Shown: positions 31,727 to 41,241, counted from the first letter of the stretch. The stretch is DNA of 64,000 bases from Comamonadaceae bacterium (GCA_027486495.1 JAIXOZ010000174.1:62001-126000); one strand, 5' to 3'. Translations and numbers: made by a program. The notes: generated from the sequence alone by a model not told the origin.

Positions 31727-32244
31727 TGAACGACCTGAACAGCACGCCAGAAGCGGCAAGCACCCCGCCCGCCGCCGCAGGCACGCGCAAGTCGTCTGCC
31801 AAGCCTGCCCGCAGCCGTTCGCGCGAATTTGCGCTTCAGGCGCTGTACCAACACATTGTGGGCAAAAACGAAGCCTCGGACATCGACGTGTTCACCCGCG
31901 ATCTGTCAGGATTTCACAAAGCCGACTCGGCGCACTACGACGCCCTGCTCTACGGCTGTACCGAACAAGCCCAGAGTTTGGATGCGCTCATCGCCCCCAA
32001 GCTCGACCGCAGTTTTGCCGAGATTTCGCCCATTGAGCGGGCCATCATGTGGATCGGCGTCTATGAAATGCAGCACTGCCTGGACGTTCCCTGGCGCGTG
32101 GTGCTCAACGAATGCATCGAGCTGGCCAAAGACTTTGGCGGCACCGACGGTCACAAGTATGTGAACGCCGTGCTCAACGGTCTGGCCCCCGAATTGCGAA
32201 GCGCCGAAGTGCAAGCCGACCGCCAGTCAGGCCGCGCCAAATAA
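31726..32244 (+). CDS. nusB: Transcription antitermination factor NusB
   Basis: Binds boxA RNA with NusE/S10 in rRNA antitermination. The 172-residue product has a Pro/Ala/Ser-rich N-terminal extension (about 28 residues) before the all-helical core [14 protein letters not shown]. The conserved [16 protein letters not shown] and [28 protein letters not shown] follow. The ribH-nusB order is widely conserved. ATG at 31726 overlaps the ribH stop. Confidence 0.96.
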   Translation: MNDLNSTPEAASTPPAAAGTRKSSAKPARSRSREFALQALYQHIVGKNEASDIDVFTRDLSGFHKADSAHYDALLYGCTEQAQSLDALIAPKLDRSFAEISPIERAIMWIGVYEMQHCLDVPWRVVLNECIELAKDFGGTDGHKYVNAVLNGLAPELRSAEVQADRQSGRAK

Positions 32245-32254
32245 GCCAGACACC

Positions 32255-33442
32255 ATGCGCATCTCCGAGCGAGCCGAGAGGATCGAACCCTTTTGGGTGA
32301 TGGAAGTGGCCAAGGCCGCTTCGAAAAAAGCCCGAGAGGTGGCACACACCGACCGACCCGTGGTGTTTTTGAACATTGGTGAGCCCGACTTCACCGCCCC
32401 ATCCCGGGTCCAGCAAGTCGCCCAAGACATCATCACATCGGGCCAAACACAATACACCCCCGCACTGGGCCTGGACGCCCTGCGCCAAGCCATCAGCGGC
32501 TGGTACACCTCCCGCTTTGGCGTGCAAGTGCCCGCCAGCCGCATCGTGATCACCGCAGGGGCCTCGGCGGCTTTGCAATTGGCCTGCCTGGCGCTGATCG
32601 ACCGGGGCGATGAAATCCTGATGCCCGACCCGAGCTACCCTTGCAATCGCCACTTTGTGAGCGCGGCTGAGGGCACGGCCGTGCTGGTGCCCACCACCGC
32701 CGAAGAACGCTTTCAGCTCAGCGCAGCCAAAGTGGCTGCGGCTTGGGGGCCCCAAACCCGGGGCGTCTTGTTGGCATCGCCCTCCAACCCCACGGGTACC
32801 TCGATTGACCCGGCCGAGCTGGCCCGTATCATCGACATCGTGCGCGATAAAAACGGCATCACTCTGATTGACGAGATTTACTTAGGCCTGAGCCACGACG
32901 ACGCTTTTGGCCAGAGCGCCCTGGCCCTGGGCGAAGACGTCATCAGCATCAACAGTTTCAGCAAGTACTTCAATATGACCGGCTGGCGTCTGGGCTGGCT
33001 GGTGGTGCCCGAAACACTCGTGCCCGTGCTGGAACGCTTAGCGCAAAACTTGTTCATTTGTGCGAGCACCGTGGCGCAACAGGCCGCCCTGGCCTGTTTT
33101 GAACCAGCCAGCCTTGCCGAATACGAGCGGCGCCGCGCTGAATTCAAAGCGCGGCGAGACTACTTCATCCCGGCCCTGAACGATTTAGGTCTTACGGTGC
33201 CTGTCGCACCCGACGGTGCGTTTTACGCTTGGGCCGACTGCACAGCGGCATGCCAAAAACTGGGCCTCAAAGACAGCTGGGAATTTGCCTTTGCCGCACT
33301 CGAGCACGCCCATGTGGCCATCACGCCAGGACGCGACTTTGGCACCGACCAAACCGCCCGTTTTGTGCGCTTTTCCACCGCCAACTCGATGGCCGAATTG
33401 CAGACCGCCATCGCCCGCCTGAAAGCCTGGTTGCAGCCATGA
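32255..33442 (+). CDS. Class I/II pyridoxal-phosphate aminotransferase
   Basis: PLP fold-type I aminotransferase; amino acid substrate not determined. The 395-residue product has the aspartate-aminotransferase-like signature: FLNIGEPDFTAPSRV, ITAGASAALQLA, LASPSNPTGTSI, LIDEIYLGL, and the PLP lysine in NSFSKYFNMTGWRLGW. The Arg for the substrate carboxylate lies in RFVRFSTANS near the C-terminus. It begins 10 bases after nusB, and its stop overlaps ybgC (ATGA), so it bridges the rib-nusB and tol groups. Confidence 0.93.
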   Translation: MRISERAERIEPFWVMEVAKAASKKAREVAHTDRPVVFLNIGEPDFTAPSRVQQVAQDIITSGQTQYTPALGLDALRQAISGWYTSRFGVQVPASRIVITAGASAALQLACLALIDRGDEILMPDPSYPCNRHFVSAAEGTAVLVPTTAEERFQLSAAKVAAAWGPQTRGVLLASPSNPTGTSIDPAELARIIDIVRDKNGITLIDEIYLGLSHDDAFGQSALALGEDVISINSFSKYFNMTGWRLGWLVVPETLVPVLERLAQNLFICASTVAQQAALACFEPASLAEYERRRAEFKARRDYFIPALNDLGLTVPVAPDGAFYAWADCTAACQKLGLKDSWEFAFAALEHAHVAITPGRDFGTDQTARFVRFSTANSMAELQTAIARLKAWLQP

Positions 33443-33870
33443 ACAGCGCCAGTCCGAAATCCAGCATTTTTCAGCATCCTGTCCGCATTTATTGGGAAGA
33501 CACCGACGCGGGCGGCATCGTTTTTTATGCCAACTACCTCAAGTTTTTTGAGCGGGCTCGCACCGAATGGTTGCGGGCTTTGGGCTTTGGGCAACAGCTG
33601 CTGCGTGACGAGTCGGGCGGCATGTTTGTGGTGTCTGAGACCACAGTCAAATACCACTCGCCTGCTCGCCTGGACGACACTTTGGTCGTCACGGCCGAGT
33701 TGCAAACAGGCGGCAAAGCCAGCCTGACCATTGCCCAGCGCGCCTACTTGCGCACGCCCAACCAAAACGACCGATTGCTGGCCGAAGGCAGTATTCGCCT
33801 GGGCTGGGTCGACAGCACCACCTTGAAACCTGGCCGCATCCCGGCCCCTGTTCTGGAAGCCCTGAAATGA
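33439..33870 (+). CDS. ybgC: Tol-Pal-associated acyl-CoA thioesterase YbgC
   Basis: Single HotDog-domain thioesterase of the 4-hydroxybenzoyl-CoA thioesterase type, hydrolysing acyl-CoA or acyl-ACP and usually encoded with tol genes. The 143-residue product has the active-site stretch YWEDTDAGGIVFYANYLKFF, with the catalytic Asp in EDTDAGG, then ERARTEWLRALGF. The ATG overlaps the aminotransferase stop; its own stop overlaps tolQ (ATGA). Confidence 0.94.
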   Translation: MNSASPKSSIFQHPVRIYWEDTDAGGIVFYANYLKFFERARTEWLRALGFGQQLLRDESGGMFVVSETTVKYHSPARLDDTLVVTAELQTGGKASLTIAQRAYLRTPNQNDRLLAEGSIRLGWVDSTTLKPGRIPAPVLEALK

Positions 33871-34571
33871 ACCAAGACATGTCCATCGTCTCGCTCTTGC
33901 TCGAGGCCAGTTTTGTGGTTCAGTTGGTGGTGCTGATTTTGCTTGGCATCTCGGTGTCCAGCTGGGCTGCCATTGTGCGCAAGCTCACAGCGATCAAACG
34001 CATCAAAAGCCTGAACGAAGAATTTGAGCGCGTCTTCTGGTCGGGCACCAGCCTGAACGAGCTTTTCAACTCAGCCAGTCAAAACGCCAAGTTGTCCGGT
34101 CCCATGGAGCGGATTTTCGCCAGTGGCATGCGTGAGTATCAAAAACTTCGTGAGCGCCGCATCACCGACGCAGGCACCTTGCTCGACGGCGCACGCCGCG
34201 CCATGCGGGCGAGCTTCCAGCGCGAAATGGATGTTGCCGAATCCCAACTGGCCTTCTTGGCCTCGGTCGGCTCGATCTCACCTTATGTGGGCTTGTTTGG
34301 CACGGTGTGGGGCATCATGCACGCCTTCACCGGGCTGGCCAGCTTGCAGCAAGTCACACTGGCGGTGGTGGCTCCGGGCATCGCCGAAGCGCTGGTGGCC
34401 ACTGCCATTGGCTTGTTTGCGGCCATTCCAGCGGTGCTCGCCTACAACCGCTTCTCACACGACGTGGACCGCATCGCCATCAAGCTGGAAACCTTCATCG
34501 AAGAGTTCTCCAACATCTTGCAACGCAGCTTGGGCTCGGCCAACTCGGCCAACTCGGCTTCGGGCCACTAA
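33867..34571 (+). CDS. tolQ: Tol-Pal system proton channel protein TolQ
   Basis: Inner-membrane MotA/ExbB-family subunit that with TolR uses the proton gradient to energise TolA during cell constriction. The 234-residue product has a first transmembrane segment at about residues 13-33 (FVVQLVVLILLGISVSSWAA), a cytoplasmic loop, and two further helices (FLASVGSISPYVGLFGTVWG and VAPGIAEALVATAIGLFAAI). It starts the tolQ-tolR-tolA group. Confidence 0.96.
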   Translation: MNQDMSIVSLLLEASFVVQLVVLILLGISVSSWAAIVRKLTAIKRIKSLNEEFERVFWSGTSLNELFNSASQNAKLSGPMERIFASGMREYQKLRERRITDAGTLLDGARRAMRASFQREMDVAESQLAFLASVGSISPYVGLFGTVWGIMHAFTGLASLQQVTLAVVAPGIAEALVATAIGLFAAIPAVLAYNRFSHDVDRIAIKLETFIEEFSNILQRSLGSANSANSASGH

Positions 34572-34581
34572 AAGGACCGCC

Positions 34582-35001
34582 ATGCCCGCTCCTTCCTCCC
34601 GCGGCCGTGGACGCCGCACCATCTCCGAGATCAACATGGTGCCCTTCATCGACGTGATGCTGGTGCTGCTCATCATCTTCATGGTGACCGCCCCCATGAT
34701 CACGCCCAGCATGGTCGACCTGCCCAGCGTGGGCAAAGCCGCCAAACAACCTGACCAAGTGGTTCAGGTGGTGATCCAGAAAGACGAACGGCTGGAGTTG
34801 GTGAGCAACGGCAAAACCGACAGCGCCAGCTTGGGCAGCGTTGCCGCCAGCGTCAAACGCCTGGTGGGCGACGGCACCAACACCGCCGTGGTGATCAGCG
34901 CCGACCGCAGCGTGAAATACGAAACCGTGGTCAAGGTCATGGACAGCCTGCAGCGCTCAGGCATCGCCCGTGTGGGCCTGTCGGTGCAACTGGCCCCTTG
35001 A
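34582..35001 (+). CDS. tolR: Tol-Pal system protein TolR
   Basis: ExbD-family partner of TolQ. The 139-residue product has a basic N-terminus (SSRGRGRRTISEINMVPFID), a single transmembrane helix (VMLVLLIIFMVTAPMI) with the conserved proton-carrying Asp in PFIDVML, and a periplasmic domain ending GLSVQLAP. It starts 10 bases after tolQ, and its stop overlaps the tolA TTG. Confidence 0.96.
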   Translation: MPAPSSRGRGRRTISEINMVPFIDVMLVLLIIFMVTAPMITPSMVDLPSVGKAAKQPDQVVQVVIQKDERLELVSNGKTDSASLGSVAASVKRLVGDGTNTAVVISADRSVKYETVVKVMDSLQRSGIARVGLSVQLAP

Positions 35002-35987
35002 AAAAACGTGCCGTGAGCGCCAAGCCCGCCCCCCACCTGGAGTTCGCGCCCCCAGCCCCGCAGGGCATGGGCGGCGCCTGGGGAGTGGCCGGTGCAGCCC
35101 ACCTGGCCTTGTTCTTGGCCTTGGGTCTGGCCACGGCCTGGAAAACCCAGCCCCAAACCTTACAGGCTGAAGCCGAACTTTGGTCGGCCGTGCCGCAAGC
35201 AGCGGCCCCTGTATTGCAAGAAACCCCTCCGCCGCCGCCAGCACCCGAGCCACAACCCGAGCCAGCTGCGAAAACAAAGCCACCCCAGTCCGCCCCCGAA
35301 CCCGAGCCCGACAACCACTTGCGTGAGGCGCAAATTGCGCTCGAAAAGAAAAAACTGGAAGACCAAAAAAAGAAAGAGGCGGCCGAACGCCAGCGCAAGG
35401 CGCTTGAAAAGAAGAAAAAAGAAACCGAAGAAAAAGCGGCGAAGGACAAAGCCGCCAAAGAAAAAGCACTCAAGGACAAGGCTGCACAGGAAAAAGCTGC
35501 ACAGCAAAAGAAAGAACTGGACAAGAAAAAAGCCGCTGAAAAGGCCAAGGCCGACGAGAAAAAACGCCAGCAGGATCAAGCCCAAAAAGCCAAGCAGGAC
35601 AAGGACGATGAGGCCCGCGCAGACGCCATGCGCCAGGAAAATCTGCAGCGCATGCAAGGCATGGCCGGTGCATCAGGTGGCCCGAACGCCACAGCCACAG
35701 CACTCAAATCATCGGGCCCATCGGCCAGTTATTCAGGCCGCTTGGTGGGCCGCATCAAACCCAACATCACCTACCCCGGCGACGTGGTCGGCAACCCGCG
35801 CGCCGAAGTAGAAGTGCGCGTGGCACCCGATGGCACCATCACCAGCCGCCGCATCGTGCAGTCCAGCGGCAACAAAGCCTGGGACGACGCTGTGCTGCGG
35901 GCCATCGACAAAACCGAAATTCTGCCCAAAGACAACGACGGTCGAGTTCCACCCTTCATTGTGTTGGGGTTCCGACCGCTGGATTGA
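34998..35987 (+). CDS. tolA: Cell envelope integrity protein TolA
   Basis: Spans the periplasm to link the TolQR motor with outer-membrane partners. The 329-residue product has an N-terminal transmembrane segment (GVAGAAHLALFLALGLATAW), a Pro-rich linker (about residues 65-105), a long Lys/Ala/Glu-rich coiled coil (about 108-215), and a C-terminal TonB-like domain (RIKPNITYPGDVVGNPRAEV ... PFIVLGFRPLD). The start is TTG at 34998 giving MKKRAVSAKP. Its usual downstream partners tolB and pal do not follow. Confidence 0.93.
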   Translation: MKKRAVSAKPAPHLEFAPPAPQGMGGAWGVAGAAHLALFLALGLATAWKTQPQTLQAEAELWSAVPQAAAPVLQETPPPPPAPEPQPEPAAKTKPPQSAPEPEPDNHLREAQIALEKKKLEDQKKKEAAERQRKALEKKKKETEEKAAKDKAAKEKALKDKAAQEKAAQQKKELDKKKAAEKAKADEKKRQQDQAQKAKQDKDDEARADAMRQENLQRMQGMAGASGGPNATATALKSSGPSASYSGRLVGRIKPNITYPGDVVGNPRAEVEVRVAPDGTITSRRIVQSSGNKAWDDAVLRAIDKTEILPKDNDGRVPPFIVLGFRPLD

Positions 35988-36174
35988 CAAAGAAAAATCG
36001 CCGCCATCTTCGCAAGCCTCAACGGCTTGCGCGCAGGGTGGCTTGAACCGCCCCGCTACACTATGGTGGCCCGGTGGTATCAAGCTTGGCCTTCAACTGA
36101 CGATACACACAATGAATGACTTCCGTCGCGGGCCTGCTCACAGGCCCGAGCCACCGCTTTCCGAGACAAACAAG
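35988..36174 (+). other. Gap after tolA where tolB-pal is expected; two perfect hairpins
   Basis: The gap contains CGCAAGCC-TCAAC-GGCTTGCG (36011-36031) and CGGGCCTG-CTCA-CAGGCCCG (36129-36148). Neither is followed by a T run. The second hairpin lies just upstream of the signal-peptide ATG at 36175, so it would be in that gene's leader. No TolB propeller or Pal lipobox is encoded. Confidence 0.6.
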
Positions 36175-36801
36175 ATGCTGAAAATTATCGGTATTTGCTT
36201 AGCCACTGCTGTGCTCGGTCTTCACTCAAATCTGGCCTTGGCCCAAGCGACGCCAGCCAAAGGGTGCTTTGTGGCCCATTTCAAGTCCTTGGCCTTGAAA
36301 ACCCACAACCCAGAACTGCGTGCGGTTTTGGCAGAAAAGTGGTTGCAATTGAACACCCCCAGCTGCTCCAAGGCCCAGCTGTCCGCGCTTCAGGCCAACA
36401 GCCCCAGTTGGCTGGGCACCGCCTTGACGCAGGAAGCAGCCTCCATTTTGGAGGGCGCCATTGAAGCCAATATCGCCGGAAACCCTGAATTGATGGCGCG
36501 ACTTTATGAATCCTCGGGCAAAGAAGTTCAAAGCGGCAGCGTGACCCTGACCAACCCGCCCGCCCGCGCCCCCGTGGTTCAACCCATGGCCAACAACGGT
36601 GTGATTGCGGGCAGTGCGAACTACGGCACCATTTCGGGCAATACCAACCTGAACCAAAACACGAACAACCTGAGCAATGCCAACAGCAACGGCAGTCCTG
36701 CCACCAGCAGCAGCAGCGGCGTCAATTCAAGAAACAACGCGATGGGTCAGGGCAGCGCAGCGGGCACCAACACTCAGGGCCGGCCTTTGGCTCCTCGTTG
36801 A
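36175..36801 (+). CDS. Secreted low-complexity protein of unknown function
   Basis: I do not recognise this 208-residue protein. It begins with a signal peptide (MLKIIGICLATAVLGLHSNL, cleavage probably after ALAQA). A helical part with two cysteines (KGCFVAH and TPSCSKAQ) follows, as does an Ala/Leu-rich region to about residue 120, then a Pro/Val segment. The C-terminal tail is rich in Asn, Ser and Gly (for example NTNLNQNTNNLSNANSNG). An earlier in-frame ATG at 36112 would put 21 charged residues before the signal peptide and include a strong hairpin, so I prefer 36175. It sits where tolB and pal normally lie; whether it has an envelope role is unknown. Confidence 0.7.
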   Translation: MLKIIGICLATAVLGLHSNLALAQATPAKGCFVAHFKSLALKTHNPELRAVLAEKWLQLNTPSCSKAQLSALQANSPSWLGTALTQEAASILEGAIEANIAGNPELMARLYESSGKEVQSGSVTLTNPPARAPVVQPMANNGVIAGSANYGTISGNTNLNQNTNNLSNANSNGSPATSSSSGVNSRNNAMGQGSAAGTNTQGRPLAPR

Positions 36802-36840
36802 AAGCCCAAACATTCAGGCTTGAATCGCTCGGCGTGTCCG

Positions 36841-36864
36841 AAAAGCGCCCACTCTGAAGGGCGC
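36841..36864 (-). terminator. Terminator after dnaE
   Basis: On the minus strand, GCGCCC, an 8-base loop and GGGCGC are followed by TTTT. It is about 50 bases after the dnaE stop. Confidence 0.65.
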
Positions 36865-36912
36865 ATCGGCACTTTGAACTCGGCCAGCGGCTGAGCCCAC
36901 ACCCGCTCAGCT

Positions 36913-39900
36913 TCAGTCGTACACAATCCGAGCCTGCCCTTGCTCGGCCTGAGCCATCCAGCTGGCCAAAGCTGCATCGGAGGGGAAAAATTTGGCGGCA
37001 TCCCCCAGCGCCATCTCGGCGCGGGCGGCCAAGTCTTCGCTGCGCCGCTCCAGCACCAAGCGGACAGGCAAGCCACGCACCAGATCGCCTTGCTCGGTCT
37101 GCTCTCGTTGCGCCGGGAACTCGCGCACCATGCGGGCGATGTCGGGCGCACGGTTATTGACGGCCACGCGCAGGTATTTGCCAAAGCGGCAGCGGGCTGC
37201 GCCCAAATCCATGATCTGCTCTATCTTGAGGCGAAAACCTCCCGAGAAACGGTCGGCTTGGATCTTGGCCGTGACGATGATGAGCTCGTCGTCTTTGAGC
37301 AAATGCTTGGCCGAATGGATCAAGGATTCGTCGGCCGAGGCCTCCATCACGCCCGTTTTGTCGTCGAGCTTGAAGATCGCCACTTTGCCTCGCTGGCCGT
37401 TGATGATGCGCAGGTCGCTCACGATGCCTGCCAGCACCATGGATTCTCGGCTGTCAATCAGGTCGTCAATTTTGCGGCGAGCGAACTGGCGCACTTCACG
37501 CTCCACGGCATCAAACAAGTGGCCCGACAAGAAAAAGCCCACGGCTGTTTTTTCGAGCAGCAAGCGCTCCTTGATGCCCCAGGGCATGACCTCCACCAAG
37601 TCGGGCTCTTGCGTGCTGGAGCCGTGCAAGTCGTCGCCTAACATGTCAAACAGGCCGCCTTGGTTGGCGTTGGCCGTGGTGGCATTAGAAAACTCAAACG
37701 CCCGGTCAATGCTGGCCGACAAGGCTGCGCGGTTCATGTGCAGCGAGTCGAAAGCACCTGCCTTGATGAGCGCGTCCACCGTGCGTTTGTTGATGCGGGT
37801 GCGGTCCACGCGCACGGCAAAGTCAAACAAGCTGGTGAAAGGACCGCCTTCGTTGCGGGCGGCCACGATGGCCTCAATCGCCTGCTGGCCGGTGCCCTTC
37901 ACGGCCCCGAGACCATAACGAATGATCTTGTCGGTGACCGGCTCAAAGCGGTGCGTGCCCCGGTTCACATCGGGCGGATCGAAGCGGATGCCAAACTTCA
38001 GGGCGTCTTCATAGAGCACCTTGAGTTTGTCGGTGTCGTCCATTTCCACCGTCATGTTGGCGCAGAAGAACTCGGCGGTGTAGTGCACCTTGAGCCAGCC
38101 GGTGTGGTAGGCCAACAAAGAGTAAGCGGCTGCGTGTGACTTGTTGAAGCCATAACCCGCAAACTTTTCCATCAGGTCAAACACCTCGTCGGCTTTGTCC
38201 TGCGGGATGTTGTGGGTGGCCAATGCGCCCGCGCGGAATTTCTCGCGGTGCTCGGCCATTTCTTCGGCTTTTTTCTTGCCCATGGCGCGGCGCAGCAAGT
38301 CGGCGCCTCCGAGCGAGTAGCCGCCCAGAATCTGCGCGGTCTGCATCACCTGCTCTTGGTAGACCATGATGCCGTAGGTCTCGCTAAGCATCTCGGCCAC
38401 GGCCGGGTGCGGGTACTCCACCACTTCGCGCCCGTGCTTGCGGGCCACAAAGCTGGGGATCAGGTCCATGGGGCCTGGTCGGTACAAAGCGTTCAACGCA
38501 ATCAGGTCTTCCAGCCGCGTGGGCCGTGCGTCGCGCAGCATGCCCTGCATGCCGCGACTTTCAAACTGGAACACGGCCTCGGTCTTGCCATCCGAGAACA
38601 GTTTGTAGGTCGCCGCATCGTCGATCGGGATGTTCTCAAAGGCGAAGTTCTCTTGGCCCTTGTGCCGCTTCATGATGAACTCGCGGGCGATCTCCAGAAT
38701 CGTCAGCGTGGCCAAACCCAAGAAGTCGAACTTGACCAGACCTGCGGCCTCCACGTCGTCCTTGTCGTACTGGCTCACCGCCGATTCGCTGCCGGGCTGT
38801 TGGTAGAGCGGGCAAAAGTCGGTCAGCTTTCCTGGGGCAATCAAGACGCCGCCGGCGTGCATGCCGATGTTGCGCGTCATGCCTTCGAGCTTTTGGGCCA
38901 GCTCGATGAGCGTCTTCACATCCTCTTCGCGCTCAATCCGCTCGGCCAGAATGGGCTCCATGGCGATGGCGTAGTTGTTTTTATCGCCCTCTTTGGGCGT
39001 GGCCGGTGGGTACTGCAGCGTGACCGACATGCCCGGTTTGTTGGGGATGAGCTTGCTGATGCCGTCGCAAAAGGTGTAGCTCATGTCGAGCACGCGGCCC
39101 ACGTCACGAATCGCCGCGCGGGCGGCCATGGTGCCAAAGGTGGCGATCTGACTGACCGCATCGCGGCCGTACTTTTCCTTAACGTAATCGATCACCCGGT
39201 CGCGGTTGCCTTGGCAAAAGTCGATGTCAAAGTCGGGCATGGACACCCGCTCAGGATTGAGGAATCGCTCGAACAGCAAGCTGTATTGCAGAGGGTCGAG
39301 GTCGGTGATCTTGAGCGCATAGGCCACCAGCGAACCCGCACCCGACCCCCGACCTGGCCCCACCGGGCAGCCGTTGGCTTTGGCCCACTGGATGAAGTCA
39401 CCCACGATCAAGAAGTAGCCGGGGAAGCCCATCTTCAGGATGGTGCCCAGCTCGAACTCCAGCCGGTCCACGTAGCGCTGGCGCTCGGCATCGCGTTTGG
39501 TTTCGTCGGAGTAGAGGTGGATCAAGCGCTCTTTCAGGCCCTCGTGAGAGACATGTCGGAAATAGTCATCCACAGACATGACCACACCGTTGACGGGCGG
39601 AATGGGGAAGTTGGGCAGCTGCGGTTTGCCCAGCACCAGCGTCAAGTTGCAGCGCTTGGCAATTTCCAGCGTGTTGGCCACCGCGCTGGGCACGTCGGCA
39701 AACAAGGCGCACATCTGCTCGGCCGACTTGAAATACTGCTCTCGCGTGAAGCGGCGCACCCGGCGTGGGTTGGCCAGAATTTCACCTTCAGAAATGCACA
39801 CCCGCGCTTCGTGCGCTTCGTAGTCGTCTGTGGTCAAAAACTGCACCGGGTGCGTGGCCACCACCGGCAACCCCAAGCGTGCAGCCAGCGCCACGGCCCC

Positions 39901-40440
39901 GGCCACCTGCGTCTCGTCTTCGGGGCGACCTGTGCGTTGCAGTTCCAAGTAAAAACGGTACGGAAAGATCGAACCCAATTGCAAGGCCACATCAGCGGCC
40001 TTGTCGGTGTCGCCCTGCACAATGGCTTGCCCCACCGGCCCGGCTTGCGCACCAGACAACAAAATCAGCCCCTCGGACAACGCCTTGAGCCAAGCCAGCT
40101 TGACCACGGCCACGCCCTTGCCGGCGTTTTGCGTCCAGGCGCGTGCCAGCAGCTCGCAAATGTTCAGATAGCCCTGGTGGCTTTGCACCAAAAGCACCAC
40201 CCGGCTCAGCGCGGCCAAGTCTGCGCCCAGACCTTCGAGGTTGACCTCTGCACCCAAAATGGGCTTGATCCCCTTGCTGCGGCCTTCCTTGTAGAACTTG
40301 ACGCCACCAAACAGGTTGTTCAGGTCGGTGATGGCCAGGGCCGGTTGCCCGTCTTTGGCGGCCATTTTGACCACATCGTCGATGCGGCAAGTGGAGTCAA
40401 CGACTGAGAATTCGGTGTGGAGGCGCAGGTGAACAAACAT
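36913..40440 (-). CDS. dnaE: DNA polymerase III subunit alpha
   Basis: Replicative C-family polymerase. The 1175-residue product (E. coli 1160) has an N-terminal PHP domain (FVHLRLHTEFSVVDSTCRID), the palm with the catalytic aspartates in SMPDFDIDFCQGNRDRVIDY, the finger region GPGRGSGAGSLVAYAL, the helix-hairpin-helix part (about 815-900), and an OB domain with LAGIVSDLRIINGQRGKVAI. The ATG at 40438-40440 gives MFVHLRLHTEFS; a TTG three codons earlier is open but unneeded. It is a single gene with its own terminator. Confidence 0.98.
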   Translation of the reverse strand: MFVHLRLHTEFSVVDSTCRIDDVVKMAAKDGQPALAITDLNNLFGGVKFYKEGRSKGIKPILGAEVNLEGLGADLAALSRVVLLVQSHQGYLNICELLARAWTQNAGKGVAVVKLAWLKALSEGLILLSGAQAGPVGQAIVQGDTDKAADVALQLGSIFPYRFYLELQRTGRPEDETQVAGAVALAARLGLPVVATHPVQFLTTDDYEAHEARVCISEGEILANPRRVRRFTREQYFKSAEQMCALFADVPSAVANTLEIAKRCNLTLVLGKPQLPNFPIPPVNGVVMSVDDYFRHVSHEGLKERLIHLYSDETKRDAERQRYVDRLEFELGTILKMGFPGYFLIVGDFIQWAKANGCPVGPGRGSGAGSLVAYALKITDLDPLQYSLLFERFLNPERVSMPDFDIDFCQGNRDRVIDYVKEKYGRDAVSQIATFGTMAARAAIRDVGRVLDMSYTFCDGISKLIPNKPGMSVTLQYPPATPKEGDKNNYAIAMEPILAERIEREEDVKTLIELAQKLEGMTRNIGMHAGGVLIAPGKLTDFCPLYQQPGSESAVSQYDKDDVEAAGLVKFDFLGLATLTILEIAREFIMKRHKGQENFAFENIPIDDAATYKLFSDGKTEAVFQFESRGMQGMLRDARPTRLEDLIALNALYRPGPMDLIPSFVARKHGREVVEYPHPAVAEMLSETYGIMVYQEQVMQTAQILGGYSLGGADLLRRAMGKKKAEEMAEHREKFRAGALATHNIPQDKADEVFDLMEKFAGYGFNKSHAAAYSLLAYHTGWLKVHYTAEFFCANMTVEMDDTDKLKVLYEDALKFGIRFDPPDVNRGTHRFEPVTDKIIRYGLGAVKGTGQQAIEAIVAARNEGGPFTSLFDFAVRVDRTRINKRTVDALIKAGAFDSLHMNRAALSASIDRAFEFSNATTANANQGGLFDMLGDDLHGSSTQEPDLVEVMPWGIKERLLLEKTAVGFFLSGHLFDAVEREVRQFARRKIDDLIDSRESMVLAGIVSDLRIINGQRGKVAIFKLDDKTGVMEASADESLIHSAKHLLKDDELIIVTAKIQADRFSGGFRLKIEQIMDLGAARCRFGKYLRVAVNNRAPDIARMVREFPAQREQTEQGDLVRGLPVRLVLERRSEDLAARAEMALGDAAKFFPSDAALASWMAQAEQGQARIVYD

Positions 40441-40488
40441 AGCCTGCAATTGTAGGAGGTCGCCTGCGTGGCACCAAACTCAAGGGGC

Positions 40489-41184
40489 TCAGTCGCGCAA
40501 GACCTGCAGCACCTCCGAGCGAAACTCGCGCCCGTAAAGAATCAGCACCACCAAGGCTGTGGCCAAGACCAGCGCCAGCGGCGAAAAAAACCAAGCCATG
40601 GCCGCAAATGAAAAGTAATACGCCCGCAAACCATCATTGAAAGTCTCGGCGGCGGCGCTGACCAGATTGCCTGCCCGATGGGCATAGTGCAGGCGGTCAT
40701 GCTCTCCGCTGGCAAAAGACTCCGGTGGTGGCATGCCACCAATGATCAGGGCGACAAAAGTGTACTGTCGCATCGACCAAGAAAACCGGAAGAAGGCGTA
40801 CACAAAAATGCCCACCAGCACCAAGATTTTCAGCTCAAACACCAGCAAGGGCGTGGGCTCGGCAAAGGGGATTTCGCCCACCAACTCGGCGGCTTTGTTG
40901 GTGGTGCCCAGCAAAGCAAACAGACCACCGATGATGATGATGCTGGTCGACGAAAAAAACGCCGGCGTTTGAGACAGGTTTTGGGTGATCAGGCCATCGA
41001 GCATGCGCGGATCGCGCGACGTGGTTTGAAGCATCCACTTTTGACGGTACTTGTTGGTGGTGGCGATCAGGCTTTGGTCGCGCTTGCCGCGAATGCGGGC
41101 AAACCAAGCGTAACCCACCCACAAAGTAAAAAAAGAAAACAGTGCCAGCCAATCGGCCCAGGGCAGCATAGAGATGATTTTCAT
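40489..41184 (-). CDS. DUF599 family inner-membrane protein
   Basis: Conserved membrane protein with no known function. The 231-residue product has four hydrophobic segments: WADWLALFSFFTLWVGYAWF, the region after SQTPAFFSSTSIIIIGGLFA, LKILVLVGIFVYAFFRFSWS, and MAWFFSPLALVLATALVVLI. The motif FNDGLRAYYFSFAAMAWF is typical of the family. It precedes dnaE on the same strand with a 48-base gap. Confidence 0.85.
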   Translation of the reverse strand: MKIISMLPWADWLALFSFFTLWVGYAWFARIRGKRDQSLIATTNKYRQKWMLQTTSRDPRMLDGLITQNLSQTPAFFSSTSIIIIGGLFALLGTTNKAAELVGEIPFAEPTPLLVFELKILVLVGIFVYAFFRFSWSMRQYTFVALIIGGMPPPESFASGEHDRLHYAHRAGNLVSAAAETFNDGLRAYYFSFAAMAWFFSPLALVLATALVVLILYGREFRSEVLQVLRD

Positions 41185-41241
41185 GTCGCCATCCTAGCAA
41201 GTGAGGAGCGCCATCGGTCGCCTTTGACCGAGTCTCATTAA

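Noticed and set aside
38212-40407. 731-residue plus-strand open frame
   Set aside because: Antisense to dnaE, whose motifs and length are complete on the minus strand.
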